Origin: an uncultured Gammaproteobacteria bacterium
GTDB lineage: Bacteria; Pseudomonadota; Gammaproteobacteria; Pseudomonadales; Pseudohongiellaceae
Reading direction: 5' to 3'
Length of the DNA: 64,000 bases
Assembly: GCA_913060495.1 (NCBI GenBank)
Contig: CAJXRP010000001.1
Location: forward strand, 1-64,000
Made by a program: the position numbers and the translations under genes
Part shown: piece after piece, positions 1 to 9,455 of the stretch
How positions within the stretch are numbered: the first letter of the stretch is position 1
Layout of the letters: each line of letters opens with the position of its first letter
Notes under the pieces: generated by a model
The model's input: the letters and a program-made list of their open reading frames with translations, nothing else
Told to the model about the DNA's origin: nothing
The model's database searches: none

Positions 1-22
1 CGGAGATGTGTATAAGAGACAG
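1..22 (+). other. Sequencing adapter remnant (Nextera read-2 transposon end)
   Basis: The first 22 bases end with the Tn5 mosaic end AGATGTGTATAAGAGACAG preceded by CGG. This is the 3' end of the Illumina Nextera read-2 adapter. It is synthetic sequence left at a contig edge and not part of the organism. Genomic sequence starts at about base 23. Confidence 0.95.
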
Positions 23-194
23 CTTCATTGGCTGTTGGATGTTGTACATCGCCCCGGATCAGCGAAGCTTCGCCTCTAGTGTTGGTGAATGCCAGCCAAG
101 CACTCTCGATGTCTGCCTGGGAGGCCGAATCTGCCACGCCTAGGGCTGGCTGAATAGCCACAGACAAGATTGCCGCAAGGGTGATCAGTTTCAT
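23..194 (-). CDS. Secreted protein, N-terminal fragment (cut by contig edge)
   Basis: Reading leftward from an ATG at 194, a frame stays open to the contig edge (57 codons). The product starts MKLITLAAILSVAIQPALG, a typical Sec signal peptide, followed by a mature start near VADSASQADIESAW. A good Shine-Dalgarno GGAG lies 7 bases upstream of the ATG. The body of the protein is missing, so no function can be given. It is divergent from the DUF1592 gene, so the 195-417 stretch probably carries promoters for both. Confidence 0.6.
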
Positions 195-417
195 TACTTC
201 GCTCCAGGATCTGAACTATGCCAATAATAACGTAAAAATAGCGCCAGTGGATGGGGCTAAGGGGATAGTTCTATACCCTCCAAAAATTGCAGAAACCCCT
301 AAGCTCGTGTAGCTTCTGGAAGGATCGGGATAAAAATTAGAGTCGACTACGACCCATGACATTTCACAAGGTTAGACAAGCGTGCTACAACGCAGCTCTC
401 ACAAGGCTTGCAGCTCA

Positions 418-2904
418 ATGAGTCGCCGTCTCAGAGTCCGTATTTCAGGTTTATTTCTGCTGCTTGGCACGGTTTCGGTACTGCTGTTAAGCAGTGAGTT
501 GGTGCCCGCCCAAGGTGCGGCTGAAGACCGACAAACCTTCGCCGCTAATGACATGCAGCAGCTAGTAAACTCCTACTGCCTAGCCTGTCATAACGACACC
601 CTAGCTACTGCCGACTTTTCCCTACAGAACGTAGACTTCGGCAATCCAGCGCTGCATGCCGACTCCCTAGAGCGAGTCGTCAAGAAACTGCGTGCTCATA
701 TGATGCCTCCAGCCGGTATGCCGCGCCCTGAATTCGAAACATACGGGATAATGACTGACTGGTTAGAGAGCGAGTTAGACAATGCCTGGGCCGCAAACCC
801 AAACCCTGGTCGCATCACTCCGCTGCACCGCATGAATCGCTACGAATACAACAACACCATCAACGATTTGCTCGGCCTAGACGTAGATGTGATGAACGCG
901 TTACCGGGTGACCCAACGGCAGACGGTAGCTTCGATAACATGGCAGCGTCTTTACCATTCTCCACGGCACACATGGAACGCTACATGTCGGTCGCGCGAC
1001 AAGTGACCAGACTGGCTACTGGCTTACCGCCGCTAGGCCCAACTACTACAACCTACGAAGTGCCGCTGTTCATGAAACAGAATCAGCGCCAGAACGACGA
1101 CATGCCTTTCGGCTCTAGAGGAGGGGTGTCGGTTAGTCACAACTTCCCGATTAGTGGCGAGTATCAATTCCGCGTTCAGCTGGAGAGAAACTATCAAGAC
1201 TACATCAAGGGACTAGGCTGGCCTCAGCAGTTGGAGATCCGTCTGAATGGTCGCTTGCTGGAACGCTTTACCGTCGGCGGTGAAGCACCCGGCACACCCG
1301 CGCCATTAAGCTTCAGCGGAACCGGCGAGCCCGGCACCATAGACTGGGAGCAGTATATGCTCACCGGAGCTGGAGAAGGCTTGGAAGTACGCCTTCCCGT
1401 TGAGGCAGGCCCTGCGCAAATAAGCGTGTCTTACATAAGGCAGTTAATCGAACCGGAATCTATTCCCCAGCCAGTTCAGGGTGGTCGCCTGTATGCCAAC
1501 GATGAAGCCTATCTCGATTATCAGAAAATCTATTCACTAGAAGTTAGCGGTCCTTTGTCGTCTGCGCAGTCAGTGTCTCAAATCAGTAATGATGACTCTC
1601 CTAGCCAACAAAAAATATTCTCCTGCCATCCAAGCCGTGGAGCAGAAGAACAGAATTGTGCCGCAGAGATTCTTTCAGCGATGGCGAAGCGTGCCTATCG
1701 CAGACCAGCAAGCGATGAAGATCTCGATCTGCTATTAGGCTTTTATGCGCAGGGGCGAGAGACTGGTGGAAATTTTAATAGTGGAATTCAGTTCGCTCTG
1801 GAATTCATGCTCAGTGATCCAGCTTTCCTGATCAGGAGTTACAGTGAACCTGCGAATGCATCGGCTGGTGAAGCCTATCCCATCAGTGACTTGGAATTGG
1901 CATCGCGGTTGGCTTTCTTCCTGTGGAGTGCAGCGCCGGATGAGCAGCTGCTCGATCTTGCGCAGCGAGGGCAACTAAGCAAGCCAGAAATATTGGAACA
2001 ACAGGTTCGCCGAATGCTAATCGATACGCGCGGTGTCACTACTCTGGTTGAGGACTTCGCAGCTCAGTGGTTGAACCTGAGGCGTCTAGATGAAGTGCAG
2101 ATCAATACCGTGGTGTTTCCAAATTATGATCTGAGTCTGATCGAAGGCTTTCGTCAGGAGACGCAACTATTCATAGCAGACACAATTGAATCCGACAGCA
2201 GCGTGATGGAATTGCTTGGTGCAAACCATAGCTACCTCAATGAACGACTCGCGAATCACTATGGCGTTGAAGGAGTCTATGGAAGCCGCTTTAGAAAAAC
2301 TGAGCTGCCCAATAGAAACCAGCGCGGCGGACTCTTGTCTATGGGAGCACTGCTGACAGTGACTTCTTATCCTGGGCGCACCTCGCCGGTGCTGCGTGGT
2401 AAATGGCTGTTGGATAATATGTTAGGAACGCCACCACCACCGCCACCGGCAAACGTGCCGATTCTGCCGGATGCAGAGGCAGGCGAAGTGCCCACGTCTA
2501 TCCGAGAGAGGCTGGCTAGGCATCGAGCTGATCCAATTTGTGCCTCCTGTCACGTGGTCATCGATCCTCTTGGTTTTGCCTTAGAAAATTTTGACGTGAT
2601 TGGCGCTTGGCGTGAGCACGATGAAGTGGGTAATCCTGTAGATCCCGATGGCAGCTATCCCGGCGGTGTTGAGTTTTCAGGTTTCGCAGACCTGCGGGAT
2701 TGGATGATGGACAGACCGGAGCAATTTTCCCACACGCTGACAGAGAAATTGATGACCTACGCGTTAGGTCGCAGAGTTGATTATTATGACCAGCCGGTTA
2801 TACGCAAGATTGTGAGTGATGCGGCTGAACAGGACTATAGTTGGTCTTCCTTGATAACCGGGATCGTGATGAGCCCGCCGTTTCTGATGAGTACAACAAA
2901 ATGA
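418..2904 (+). CDS. DUF1592-family exported cytochrome-type protein (DUF1587/1592/1588/1585)
   Basis: This is a large exported protein of the planctomycete-type cytochrome group. From a GTG at 382 the frame has 840 residues; the ATG at 418 gives a more conventional signal peptide (MSRRLRVRISGLFLLLG) and is preferred, though neither start has a strong ribosome site. Numbered from 382, a CLACH haem-binding motif lies at 66-70, the DUF1587 segment HRMNRYEYNNTINDLLGLD near 147, a DUF1592 region in the middle, and a second CASCH motif at 720-724 in the DUF1588 region. A proline run precedes the last domains. The stop overlaps the start of the DUF1552 gene (ATGA), indicating translational coupling. 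The family recurs with DUF1552 in marine bacteria; its biochemical role is not established. Confidence 0.88.
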   Translation: MSRRLRVRISGLFLLLGTVSVLLLSSELVPAQGAAEDRQTFAANDMQQLVNSYCLACHNDTLATADFSLQNVDFGNPALHADSLERVVKKLRAHMMPPAGMPRPEFETYGIMTDWLESELDNAWAANPNPGRITPLHRMNRYEYNNTINDLLGLDVDVMNALPGDPTADGSFDNMAASLPFSTAHMERYMSVARQVTRLATGLPPLGPTTTTYEVPLFMKQNQRQNDDMPFGSRGGVSVSHNFPISGEYQFRVQLERNYQDYIKGLGWPQQLEIRLNGRLLERFTVGGEAPGTPAPLSFSGTGEPGTIDWEQYMLTGAGEGLEVRLPVEAGPAQISVSYIRQLIEPESIPQPVQGGRLYANDEAYLDYQKIYSLEVSGPLSSAQSVSQISNDDSPSQQKIFSCHPSRGAEEQNCAAEILSAMAKRAYRRPASDEDLDLLLGFYAQGRETGGNFNSGIQFALEFMLSDPAFLIRSYSEPANASAGEAYPISDLELASRLAFFLWSAAPDEQLLDLAQRGQLSKPEILEQQVRRMLIDTRGVTTLVEDFAAQWLNLRRLDEVQINTVVFPNYDLSLIEGFRQETQLFIADTIESDSSVMELLGANHSYLNERLANHYGVEGVYGSRFRKTELPNRNQRGGLLSMGALLTVTSYPGRTSPVLRGKWLLDNMLGTPPPPPPANVPILPDAEAGEVPTSIRERLARHRADPICASCHVVIDPLGFALENFDVIGAWREHDEVGNPVDPDGSYPGGVEFSGFADLRDWMMDRPEQFSHTLTEKLMTYALGRRVDYYDQPVIRKIVSDAAEQDYSWSSLITGIVMSPPFLMSTTK

Positions 2905-4256
2905 TTAAGAAAGCTCAAACAGTGAACAAGGTGTTGCCGAAGAGAGTGACAGGTAAATCTATTTCCCGTCGTGCCTTGTTGCGCGGCACTGGAGCGGCCT
3001 TGGCTCTACCGATGCTGGATGCGATGACGCCGGCATTTGCGCAAGGCTCGCCAGCACCGATACATCGATTCCAGACAGTTTATGTTCCTAACGGCATGGC
3101 TATGGATTATTGGACACCGGCCAAGACCGGCAGTGATTTTGAACTTACTCCAATCCTACAGCCCCTGGCTCCGTTCAAAGACAAGATGATGTTGCTATCT
3201 GGCTTGAAGGCTAACTGGAACATCGCCCATGCTGGGGCGGGAGGTTCCTTCCTAACAGGTGTTACTCGGGGCGGACGCAACGAGGTAGAAATCTTGGCAG
3301 GAGTGTCTCTCGATCAGTTGCTCGCTAAAGAGCTGGGTAGACAGACACAATTGTCGTCCCTGGAATTGTCCATGGATGCGCCGGCACTCGCCGGAGCCTG
3401 CACGGTAAATCTCAGCTGTGTATATACCCACACGCTTTCCTGGCGCGGTGCTACCGAGCCCTTGCCGATGGAGCACAATCCTCGCTCAGTGTTCGAGCGC
3501 ATGTTTGGCGATAGCGGCAGCACCGAGAAGGGTGTGCGGGAGGCGCGGCTGAAACAGCAGAGCAGTATTCTCGATGCAGTTCTCGATAGGCTCTCTAGTC
3601 TGGAGAACAGCCTAGGGGCTGAAGACCGTTATCTTATGGAGAGCTACACCGAATCGATTCGTAATATCGAAAGACGCATTCAGAAGGCCGAAGAACAGAT
3701 AGATCTGTCCCTGCCAGAGTTGGCGCAGCCAGCCGGTGTGCCGGTGGACTATGAAGAGCACATGGAGATCATGCAGGATCTGCAGGTGTTGGCGCTGCAA
3801 ACGGATCTGACGCGGGTTATAACTTTCATGATGAGTAAGGAGCAGAGCGCGCGGCCTTATCCGCAGATAGGTGTTCCCGATGCCCACCATCCTCTGTCGC
3901 ATCACAATAACAATGCGCAGCTGGTGGAGAAGATGTCGCAGATTAATACCTATCACGCGCAGCTTTTTTCCAACTATCTGCAGAAGCTGGCAGCCGTTCC
4001 CGATGGCGAGGGAAACCTGTTAGATAATATGACTATTCTGTACGGTGCCGGTCTTTCTAATAGCACGATTCACTCGGGTATTAATCTGCCGCTGATGCTG
4101 GTGGGTGGCGGCGCCGGTTGGATGCAGGGCGGGCAGCACCTTAGTTATCAAGACGAGCCGACCATGGCGAACTTACTGGTTTCCATTATGGATAAGTTCA
4201 ATCTGCCTATTGATAAAATCGGAGGTAGCACGGGCTCCTTGCCACTGACTGTTTAA
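2901..4256 (+). CDS. DUF1552-family Tat-exported protein
   Basis: The frame begins farther upstream, but the ATG at 2901 overlaps the preceding stop (ATGA) and places a twin-arginine signal correctly: SRRALLRGTG with the RR at residues 23-24, a hydrophobic stretch and AFA-QG. That start gives 451 residues. The rest matches the DUF1552 family (features such as VYVPNGMAMDYWTP near the start of the mature part and GAGLSNSTIHSGINLPLMLV near the end). The family is distantly related to sulfatase-like DUF1501 proteins. It is almost always found next to a DUF1592 gene, so the pair probably acts together in the periplasm. The substrate is unknown. Confidence 0.88.
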   Translation: MIKKAQTVNKVLPKRVTGKSISRRALLRGTGAALALPMLDAMTPAFAQGSPAPIHRFQTVYVPNGMAMDYWTPAKTGSDFELTPILQPLAPFKDKMMLLSGLKANWNIAHAGAGGSFLTGVTRGGRNEVEILAGVSLDQLLAKELGRQTQLSSLELSMDAPALAGACTVNLSCVYTHTLSWRGATEPLPMEHNPRSVFERMFGDSGSTEKGVREARLKQQSSILDAVLDRLSSLENSLGAEDRYLMESYTESIRNIERRIQKAEEQIDLSLPELAQPAGVPVDYEEHMEIMQDLQVLALQTDLTRVITFMMSKEQSARPYPQIGVPDAHHPLSHHNNNAQLVEKMSQINTYHAQLFSNYLQKLAAVPDGEGNLLDNMTILYGAGLSNSTIHSGINLPLMLVGGGAGWMQGGQHLSYQDEPTMANLLVSIMDKFNLPIDKIGGSTGSLPLTV

Positions 4257-4274
4257 GTAGCAGTATTTGAGTCT

Positions 4275-5666
4275 ATGAATCACCCAATGAAAATTTGTCA
4301 GAAAATACTAGCCCTTGGAATTCTTCTCGTCGCGTTACCTGCTTTGGGGCAGGGTATGCCACCTGTTGTGCAGGCGGCCAAGGATGCCGACTGGGCTAGA
4401 CTCTCATCGTTACTATTAACACAAAGTAACGTAGAAGATGTCTATGGCGATGGAACATCTGCATTGCACTGGGCGAGCTATCACGACAATGTTCAGCTTG
4501 CGGTGGAATTAATTGAGCGTGGTATCGATGTTGATGCAGTTACCGACCTGGGCGTTACGCCACTGTGGCTGGCCGCGAATAATGGCAGTTCGGCGATGGT
4601 AGATGCTCTGCTGCGGCGTGGCGCAAATCCCAATTTAAATCTTCTCTCCGGAGAAACGCTTGTTATGACGGCGGCTCACACGGGTAACGCCAAGCTGCTG
4701 CGTTCTTTATTGGCTGCAGGTGCCAGCCCCCAGGGAGCGGTTACACGAAACCAGACAGCACTTATGTGGGCCGCGGGCCAGGGCCATGCAGACGTGGTTG
4801 ATGCGCTTCTCGATTACGGCGCCGAGGTAGATGCGCGCACGCTGGTTCGCAGTCAGTATGTAAAAAGCGAGAAGGAGCAGGATAGTCATCCACTAAATAA
4901 GGTCTGGGTAGAGCAGGGCGGCAATACGGCGCTTATGTTTGCAGCCAGAGCTGGAAGTCTGGAATCGGCTCGGCTATTGGTAGCGGCGGGCAGTGATGTG
5001 AATGGTCTCTCGGCATTCGGGACCAGTCCAGCCATCATGGCTGTTCATGGCGGCAATGTTGAACTGCTGGGCTTCCTTTTAGATAGCGGCGCGCAGATAG
5101 ATTCTTCTGCTAGCGGGCACACTGCCTTGCACGCGGCAGTCTTGCGAGGCAATCTCGCGGCTGTTGAGTTGTTGCTTGATCGGGGTGCAGATATCGAAGC
5201 TATTTTGGAAAAGCCAACACCTGCGCGACGACAGTCTACAGACTACAGCTTTCATGACTCGCTTATCGGGGCGACACCGCTGTGGTTGGCGGCGAGATTC
5301 ACTGAGCCGAAAATAATGACGTTGTTACTGGAACGTGGCGCGGATCCTTTCTTCATAAAGGATGTGAGCTACCCAACCCTCAGAGGCTTGGAGCCAGTGA
5401 TAGCCGAGGAGGGAGAGATTTCAATCCTCATGGCAGCAGTCGGTATGGGCTACAGACGGCTAAGAATGAGCTGGGGGAGCCCGGAACGTCGCGCTGGTAT
5501 TGAAGGCAGTAATCGCGAGGCGCGCATACTCGAGGCTGTCGAGATAGCGGTTGCCACCGGCGTTGATTCCAATCTACAAGATGCGGCAGGGATGGCGGCG
5601 CGAGACTTTGCTAAAAGTCGCCGATATGAAGAAGTGTTTGCCTTTCTGGACATCGTTGGTCGCTGA
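4275..5666 (+). CDS. Exported ankyrin-repeat protein
   Basis: 463 residues with a Sec signal peptide (about residues 5-25, ending PALGQG) followed by ankyrin repeats. Repeat signatures include DGTSALHWASYHDNVQLAVEL, LGVTPLWLAANNGSSAMVDA, NQTALMWAAGQGHADVVDAL, NTALMFAARAGSLESARLL and GHTALHAAVLRGNLAAVELL. A less regular insert (about 310-400) separates the last repeats. It starts 18 bases after the DUF1552 stop and is very likely in the same transcript. Ankyrin proteins are common third members of DUF1592/DUF1552 loci, suggesting a periplasmic scaffold. This role is inferred. Confidence 0.88.
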   Translation: MNHPMKICQKILALGILLVALPALGQGMPPVVQAAKDADWARLSSLLLTQSNVEDVYGDGTSALHWASYHDNVQLAVELIERGIDVDAVTDLGVTPLWLAANNGSSAMVDALLRRGANPNLNLLSGETLVMTAAHTGNAKLLRSLLAAGASPQGAVTRNQTALMWAAGQGHADVVDALLDYGAEVDARTLVRSQYVKSEKEQDSHPLNKVWVEQGGNTALMFAARAGSLESARLLVAAGSDVNGLSAFGTSPAIMAVHGGNVELLGFLLDSGAQIDSSASGHTALHAAVLRGNLAAVELLLDRGADIEAILEKPTPARRQSTDYSFHDSLIGATPLWLAARFTEPKIMTLLLERGADPFFIKDVSYPTLRGLEPVIAEEGEISILMAAVGMGYRRLRMSWGSPERRAGIEGSNREARILEAVEIAVATGVDSNLQDAAGMAARDFAKSRRYEEVFAFLDIVGR

Positions 5667-5870
5667 TACCCGTGCTATCCCCTCTACATAAATAGCCCCA
5701 CCACGCCGAGTCCCGCCCTATAGTCCTTGTTTTTCCTTAATTTTCTGTTTCTGGCTCAGAGCAATCTATCCAAGCTAGTGATCCACTAACTTCGCCTGCG
5801 CGTAACTACTATTTACAACGCGGCAAATTGTTTGGGCTGCAAAGCACTTTAGATTTCAGGAGTTAGCAAT

Positions 5871-6548
5871 ATGCAAAAGCTAGTTGCCATGCTATTTCTT
5901 TTCTACGCCGGTGGCGTAGCTGCCAATGTTTCTGATGAAGATCGTTGGCAGTTCGAAGTATTGTTGGATGAAAAAAAGATTGGTTATCATGACTTTGTTG
6001 TTAGCGAGGAAGACGGCAGGCAAACGGTCAGTACAGAAGCCAACTTCAATGTAAAACTGCTTTTTGTGAATGTCTTCAGCTACCGCCACCAAAACGAAGA
6101 GATATGGCGAGACAACTGTCTCTCTTCGATCGATGCCGAGACCGCTGCAAATGGTAAAGACTTCGTGGTGCGCGGCCAAGCCAACGGAGAGGAGTTTCAG
6201 ATTCAAACCGAATCATTCGAGAATGAACTCCCTCCTTGCATCATGACGTTCGCCTATTGGAACCCGGAATTTCTAAAAGCCGACCAACTTCTTAACAGTC
6301 AATCAGGTGACTATGAAAACGTCACCATCGCTAGAGAGGGCGAGGAACCATTGCAGGTGAACGGTCAGGCTATTCAGGCAATTCGCTATTCTGTTGTTGG
6401 CGCTGCCGCGCCGATCACTCTTTGGTATGCAGCCGCCGATCACCGTTGGCTGGCGCTGGAGTCAGTTGTTAAGGGTGGCAGAATACTCAGATACAAGCCG
6501 GTGAACCTGCCGGATGCAACTCTCGCGTCATACGCCTGGGCCGAGTAA
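5871..6548 (+). CDS. Exported DUF6134-like protein
   Basis: 225 residues with a signal peptide (residues 1-18, ending GVAAN). A CAGGAG ribosome site sits just upstream of the ATG. The mature part opens with WQFEVLLDEKKIGYHDFVV and contains two cysteines and a CIMTFAYWNPEFLKAD segment, which I associate with the DUF6134 family, a beta-rich periplasmic fold of unknown function. The lipocalin gene follows after 20 bases, so the two are probably cotranscribed. Both look like small-molecule or lipid-binding envelope proteins, but this is inference. The family name is from recall and should be confirmed by profile search. Confidence 0.68.
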   Translation: MQKLVAMLFLFYAGGVAANVSDEDRWQFEVLLDEKKIGYHDFVVSEEDGRQTVSTEANFNVKLLFVNVFSYRHQNEEIWRDNCLSSIDAETAANGKDFVVRGQANGEEFQIQTESFENELPPCIMTFAYWNPEFLKADQLLNSQSGDYENVTIAREGEEPLQVNGQAIQAIRYSVVGAAAPITLWYAAADHRWLALESVVKGGRILRYKPVNLPDATLASYAWAE

Positions 6549-6568
6549 TTAGCAAAAAGGATAAAGCC

Positions 6569-7099
6569 ATGGGCACAATGAAAATAATGATGTTACTCAG
6601 CCTAGTGCTGATTACTGGCTGCAGATCTGCTTCAAGCCTGGCGCCAATTCGTACCGTGCAATCGGTTGATCTGACTCGATTTGCCGGTAACTGGTTTGTT
6701 CTAGCGAATATTCCCACCTTTATTGAGACCCAGGCTTACAACGCCATTGAAAGCTATAGCGAACCGGTTGACGGTAAAGTGGCAACCACCTTCACGTTTA
6801 ATAAGGGCGGCTTTGATGGCAAACAGAAGACCTATCATCCGACTGCCTTTATCAAAGAAGATACTGGTAATGCGGTATGGGGGATGCAGTTTATTTGGCC
6901 CATCAAAGCTGAATATAGAATCGTTTATCTCGACCCTGACTATCAATTTACAATAATAGGCAGAAGCAAAAGAGACTATGTTTGGTTGATGGCTAGGGAT
7001 CCCTCCATTGCCGATGCCGATTACAATCGCCTGCTAGGCATCATCGGTGAAGAGGGCTATGACTTAAGTAAAGTCCGCCGTGTGCCTCAGCAATTCTGA
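6569..7099 (+). CDS. Lipocalin-family lipoprotein (Blc-like)
   Basis: 176 residues. The N-terminus has a lipobox (LITGC, Cys17 from the ATG at 6569), so it is predicted to be lipid-anchored. The lipocalin signature G-x-W follows in FAGNWFVLANIPTF, and later segments (AEYRIVYLDPDYQFTIIGR and DYVWLMARDPSI) match bacterial Blc. AAGGAT upstream supports the start; an ATG three codons later is possible. Bacterial lipocalins of this type bind fatty acids or lysophospholipids at the outer membrane. It is likely cotranscribed with the DUF6134-like gene upstream. Confidence 0.88.
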   Translation: MGTMKIMMLLSLVLITGCRSASSLAPIRTVQSVDLTRFAGNWFVLANIPTFIETQAYNAIESYSEPVDGKVATTFTFNKGGFDGKQKTYHPTAFIKEDTGNAVWGMQFIWPIKAEYRIVYLDPDYQFTIIGRSKRDYVWLMARDPSIADADYNRLLGIIGEEGYDLSKVRRVPQQF

Positions 7100-7234
7100 C
7101 CCCATTTAATTCCTATCTAAACTATTAGTCTCTCTACGATTTTGCTTAAATAGCCATGCTTAAGCTAAAAGCGTACTTTGTCGCTTCTCACTTCGAGTCC
7201 ACAAACATCGCCCCTAGAAATTTGGAGAGATCTA

Positions 7235-7558
7235 ATGAATAGAATACTTGCGTGTCTGGCTTTTAGCCTGCTAGTCGCAGCGTTGCCTAACGTCAGTGAT
7301 GCGCAGGACTGGCAGGGTGAAGACTACAGTCTCTCTATGGCGGGCGCGCTGATTAACGATCACTGCTCAAGAGTTTGGCAGGGCGGGGAATACGTGAGCA
7401 TCCACGCATGCAACTATCAGCTGGCGAACCGTTTTAATCTTGCTGTTTCCAGTGAACATTTTGGTGAATGTACAGTGCTAGCTGCAGGGGACATCGTGAA
7501 GATAGCCGACTGCATGGTCGAGCGCTTTAACATCTGGCTTGAGCAGCAGGCTCAGTAG
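7235..7558 (+). CDS. Small secreted four-cysteine protein, unknown
   Basis: 107 residues from the ATG at 7235, which has a GGAGAG ribosome site a few bases upstream; the frame is open farther up but without a good site. The signal peptide runs to about residue 23 (VSDAQ). The mature protein is about 84 residues with four cysteines (44, 59, 79, 93), which could form two disulfides in the periplasm. I do not recognise a family. It lies alone between the lipocalin gene and metY. Confidence 0.6.
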   Translation: MNRILACLAFSLLVAALPNVSDAQDWQGEDYSLSMAGALINDHCSRVWQGGEYVSIHACNYQLANRFNLAVSSEHFGECTVLAAGDIVKIADCMVERFNIWLEQQAQ

Positions 7559-7718
7559 CAAGCTGCAATAGAGAGCGCTCGAGTGACGTGAACCCCGCTT
7601 TCTCAAACCGCACCATTAAACCAACTGACTAGCCAATTACACCATCGATCCCCTCTCAATTGCAGACTAACAGCGGGTCATGTATAAACGATCCATCAGA
7701 ATTTAAGGAGCACTGAAA

Positions 7719-8990
7719 ATGAAAAAAGAGACCCTAGCGATACACGCGGGCTATGAAACTGACCCCACGACCAAGTCTGTAGCTGTCCCTATCTATCAGA
7801 CAGTAGCCTACGAATTCGACAACGCCCAGCACGGTGCCGACCTATTCGATTTGGCGGTGCCCGGCAACATATACACGCGCATCATGAACCCTACCAACGA
7901 TGTGTTAGAGCAGCGAGTAGCGGCGATGGAAGGCGGTATTGCTGGATTGGCAGTCGGTTCCGGTATGGCGGCTATCAATTACTCGGTGCTGACGATCGCG
8001 AAAGCGGGCGACAATATCATATCGACACCACAGCTATATGGCGGCACTTATACCCTGTTCGCCCACATGTTGCCGAGTCAGGGCATTGAGGTGCGCTTTG
8101 CCGAGGATGATTCGGCCGAGGCCATCGAGAAGCTCATCGACGACAAGACCAAGGCGGTCTACTGCGAGACTATCGGTAACCCCGCTGGCAACATCATCGA
8201 TCTAGAGGCTGTCTGCAATGCCGCTCATAAACACGGTGTTGCAGTGATCGTCGACAATACAGTGGCCTCACCGGTCATCTGTAACCCGATCGATTTTGGT
8301 GCCGACATCGTCGTGCATTCTCTAACTAAATACATCGGTGGCCACGGCACCTCTATTGGTGGCGTAATCGTGGACTCGGGCAAATTCCCTTGGGCTGAGC
8401 ACAAAGATCGCTATCCCGAATTGAATCAGCCGGAACCTTCCTATCACGGTGTCGTTTATACCGAGGCTTTGGGTGAGGCTGCTTATATCGGGCGAGCTAG
8501 AACTGTTCCGCTGCGTAATACCGGCTCGGCGCTATCGCCTATGAATGCCTTCCTGATCTTACAAGGCTTGGAGACACTCAGCCTGCGAATGGAGAGGCAC
8601 TGCTCGAATGCAAAAGCAGTCGCCGAATATCTACAAGGCCATGACAAAGTTGAATGGGTGAAATTCGCAGGCCTTGAAAGTGATCCTAATTACGCGCTAG
8701 CGCAGAAATACTGTGGTGGTACACCGGCATCGCTACTGACATTTGGCATCAAAGGGGGCTTCGATGCAGGGGTTCGTTTCTATGATGCCTTGGCGATGAT
8801 TAAACGCCTGGTAAATATTGGTGATACCAAGACGCTAGCTTGTCATCCGGCCTCGACTACACACAGGCAATTAAGTGAGGAAGAGCAATTGACAGCGGGT
8901 GTAACACCGGAGACCATGCGAATCTGTGTTGGTATCGAGCACATCGATGACATTATTGCGGACATTGAGCAAGCATTGGCAGTGGCATAA
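7719..8990 (+). CDS. metY: O-acetylhomoserine sulfhydrylase (MetY)
   Basis: 423 residues, full length for the Cys/Met metabolism PLP enzyme family. It makes homocysteine from O-acetylhomoserine and sulfide. The PLP lysine is K204 in SLTKYIGGHG; other family signatures are YTRIMNPTNDVLEQR near residue 52 and GDTKTLACHPASTTH near the C-terminus, where the STTH element is typical. AAGGAG upstream fixes the start. A small lipoprotein gene follows after 26 bases, ahead of a strong terminator, so the two may be cotranscribed. Confidence 0.95.
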   Translation: MKKETLAIHAGYETDPTTKSVAVPIYQTVAYEFDNAQHGADLFDLAVPGNIYTRIMNPTNDVLEQRVAAMEGGIAGLAVGSGMAAINYSVLTIAKAGDNIISTPQLYGGTYTLFAHMLPSQGIEVRFAEDDSAEAIEKLIDDKTKAVYCETIGNPAGNIIDLEAVCNAAHKHGVAVIVDNTVASPVICNPIDFGADIVVHSLTKYIGGHGTSIGGVIVDSGKFPWAEHKDRYPELNQPEPSYHGVVYTEALGEAAYIGRARTVPLRNTGSALSPMNAFLILQGLETLSLRMERHCSNAKAVAEYLQGHDKVEWVKFAGLESDPNYALAQKYCGGTPASLLTFGIKGGFDAGVRFYDALAMIKRLVNIGDTKTLACHPASTTHRQLSEEEQLTAGVTPETMRICVGIEHIDDIIADIEQALAVA

Positions 8991-9016
8991 AAATAACCTA
9001 AAAGAGTAGAACGCAG

Positions 9017-9292
9017 ATGAAGAATATTTTGATAGTTTTAACATTGGCCGCTGCACTGATTGGCTGTGAAAGCATGTATGAAGATGGCGGCATTCCAAGA
9101 ATCAGATCGCAAAAGCAAGTCGATGCTTACAACGCCACTGTGAGCTCTGAGGGCGAAAAATTGGTCTGCAGGAAAGAGCGACCACTAGGGAGTAATATTT
9201 CCCAGTTCATTTGCATGACTATCAACCAGCGCGACAGGATGGCATTACAGGGTCAGCAAGAGATTCAAAATATTGGGCGAGGCTCTATCTGA
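9017..9292 (+). CDS. Small lipoprotein, unknown function
   Basis: 91 residues starting MKNILIVLTLAAALIGCES, with a lipobox LIGC at Cys17. The mature part has two further cysteines (VCRKE and FICMT). No family recognised. It follows metY by 26 bases and ends just before the bidirectional terminator at 9318-9359, so it is probably the last gene of that transcript. Confidence 0.6.
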   Translation: MKNILIVLTLAAALIGCESMYEDGGIPRIRSQKQVDAYNATVSSEGEKLVCRKERPLGSNISQFICMTINQRDRMALQGQQEIQNIGRGSI

Positions 9293-9317
9293 TAGCAGCG
9301 TGTTGATGAGCTGAACG

Positions 9318-9359
9318 AAAAAAGACAAGGCCCGGCTAATGCTGGGCCTTGTCTTTTTT
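9318..9359. terminator. Bidirectional intrinsic terminator
   Basis: Hairpin AAAAAAGACAAGGCCCGGC - TAAT - GCTGGGCCTTGTCTTTTTT: about 19 pairs with one G-T wobble and A/T tracts on both flanks. It separates the convergent metY/lipoprotein transcript and the UspA gene. Confidence 0.9.
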
Positions 9360-9455
9360 GCCGTACTTTCTTGATGATTCAATGCTAAATAGAAAGAGTG
9401 GTGCGAGAAAAAGTGAGCCTATTCCGAGATGAATAAGCTCAGCTTTTTGGAGGTG

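Noticed and set aside
7590..7670. tRNA-like stretch on the minus strand (TAGTCAGTTGGTTTA resembles a D-arm)
   Set aside because: No acceptor stem, anticodon arm or T-arm could be paired.
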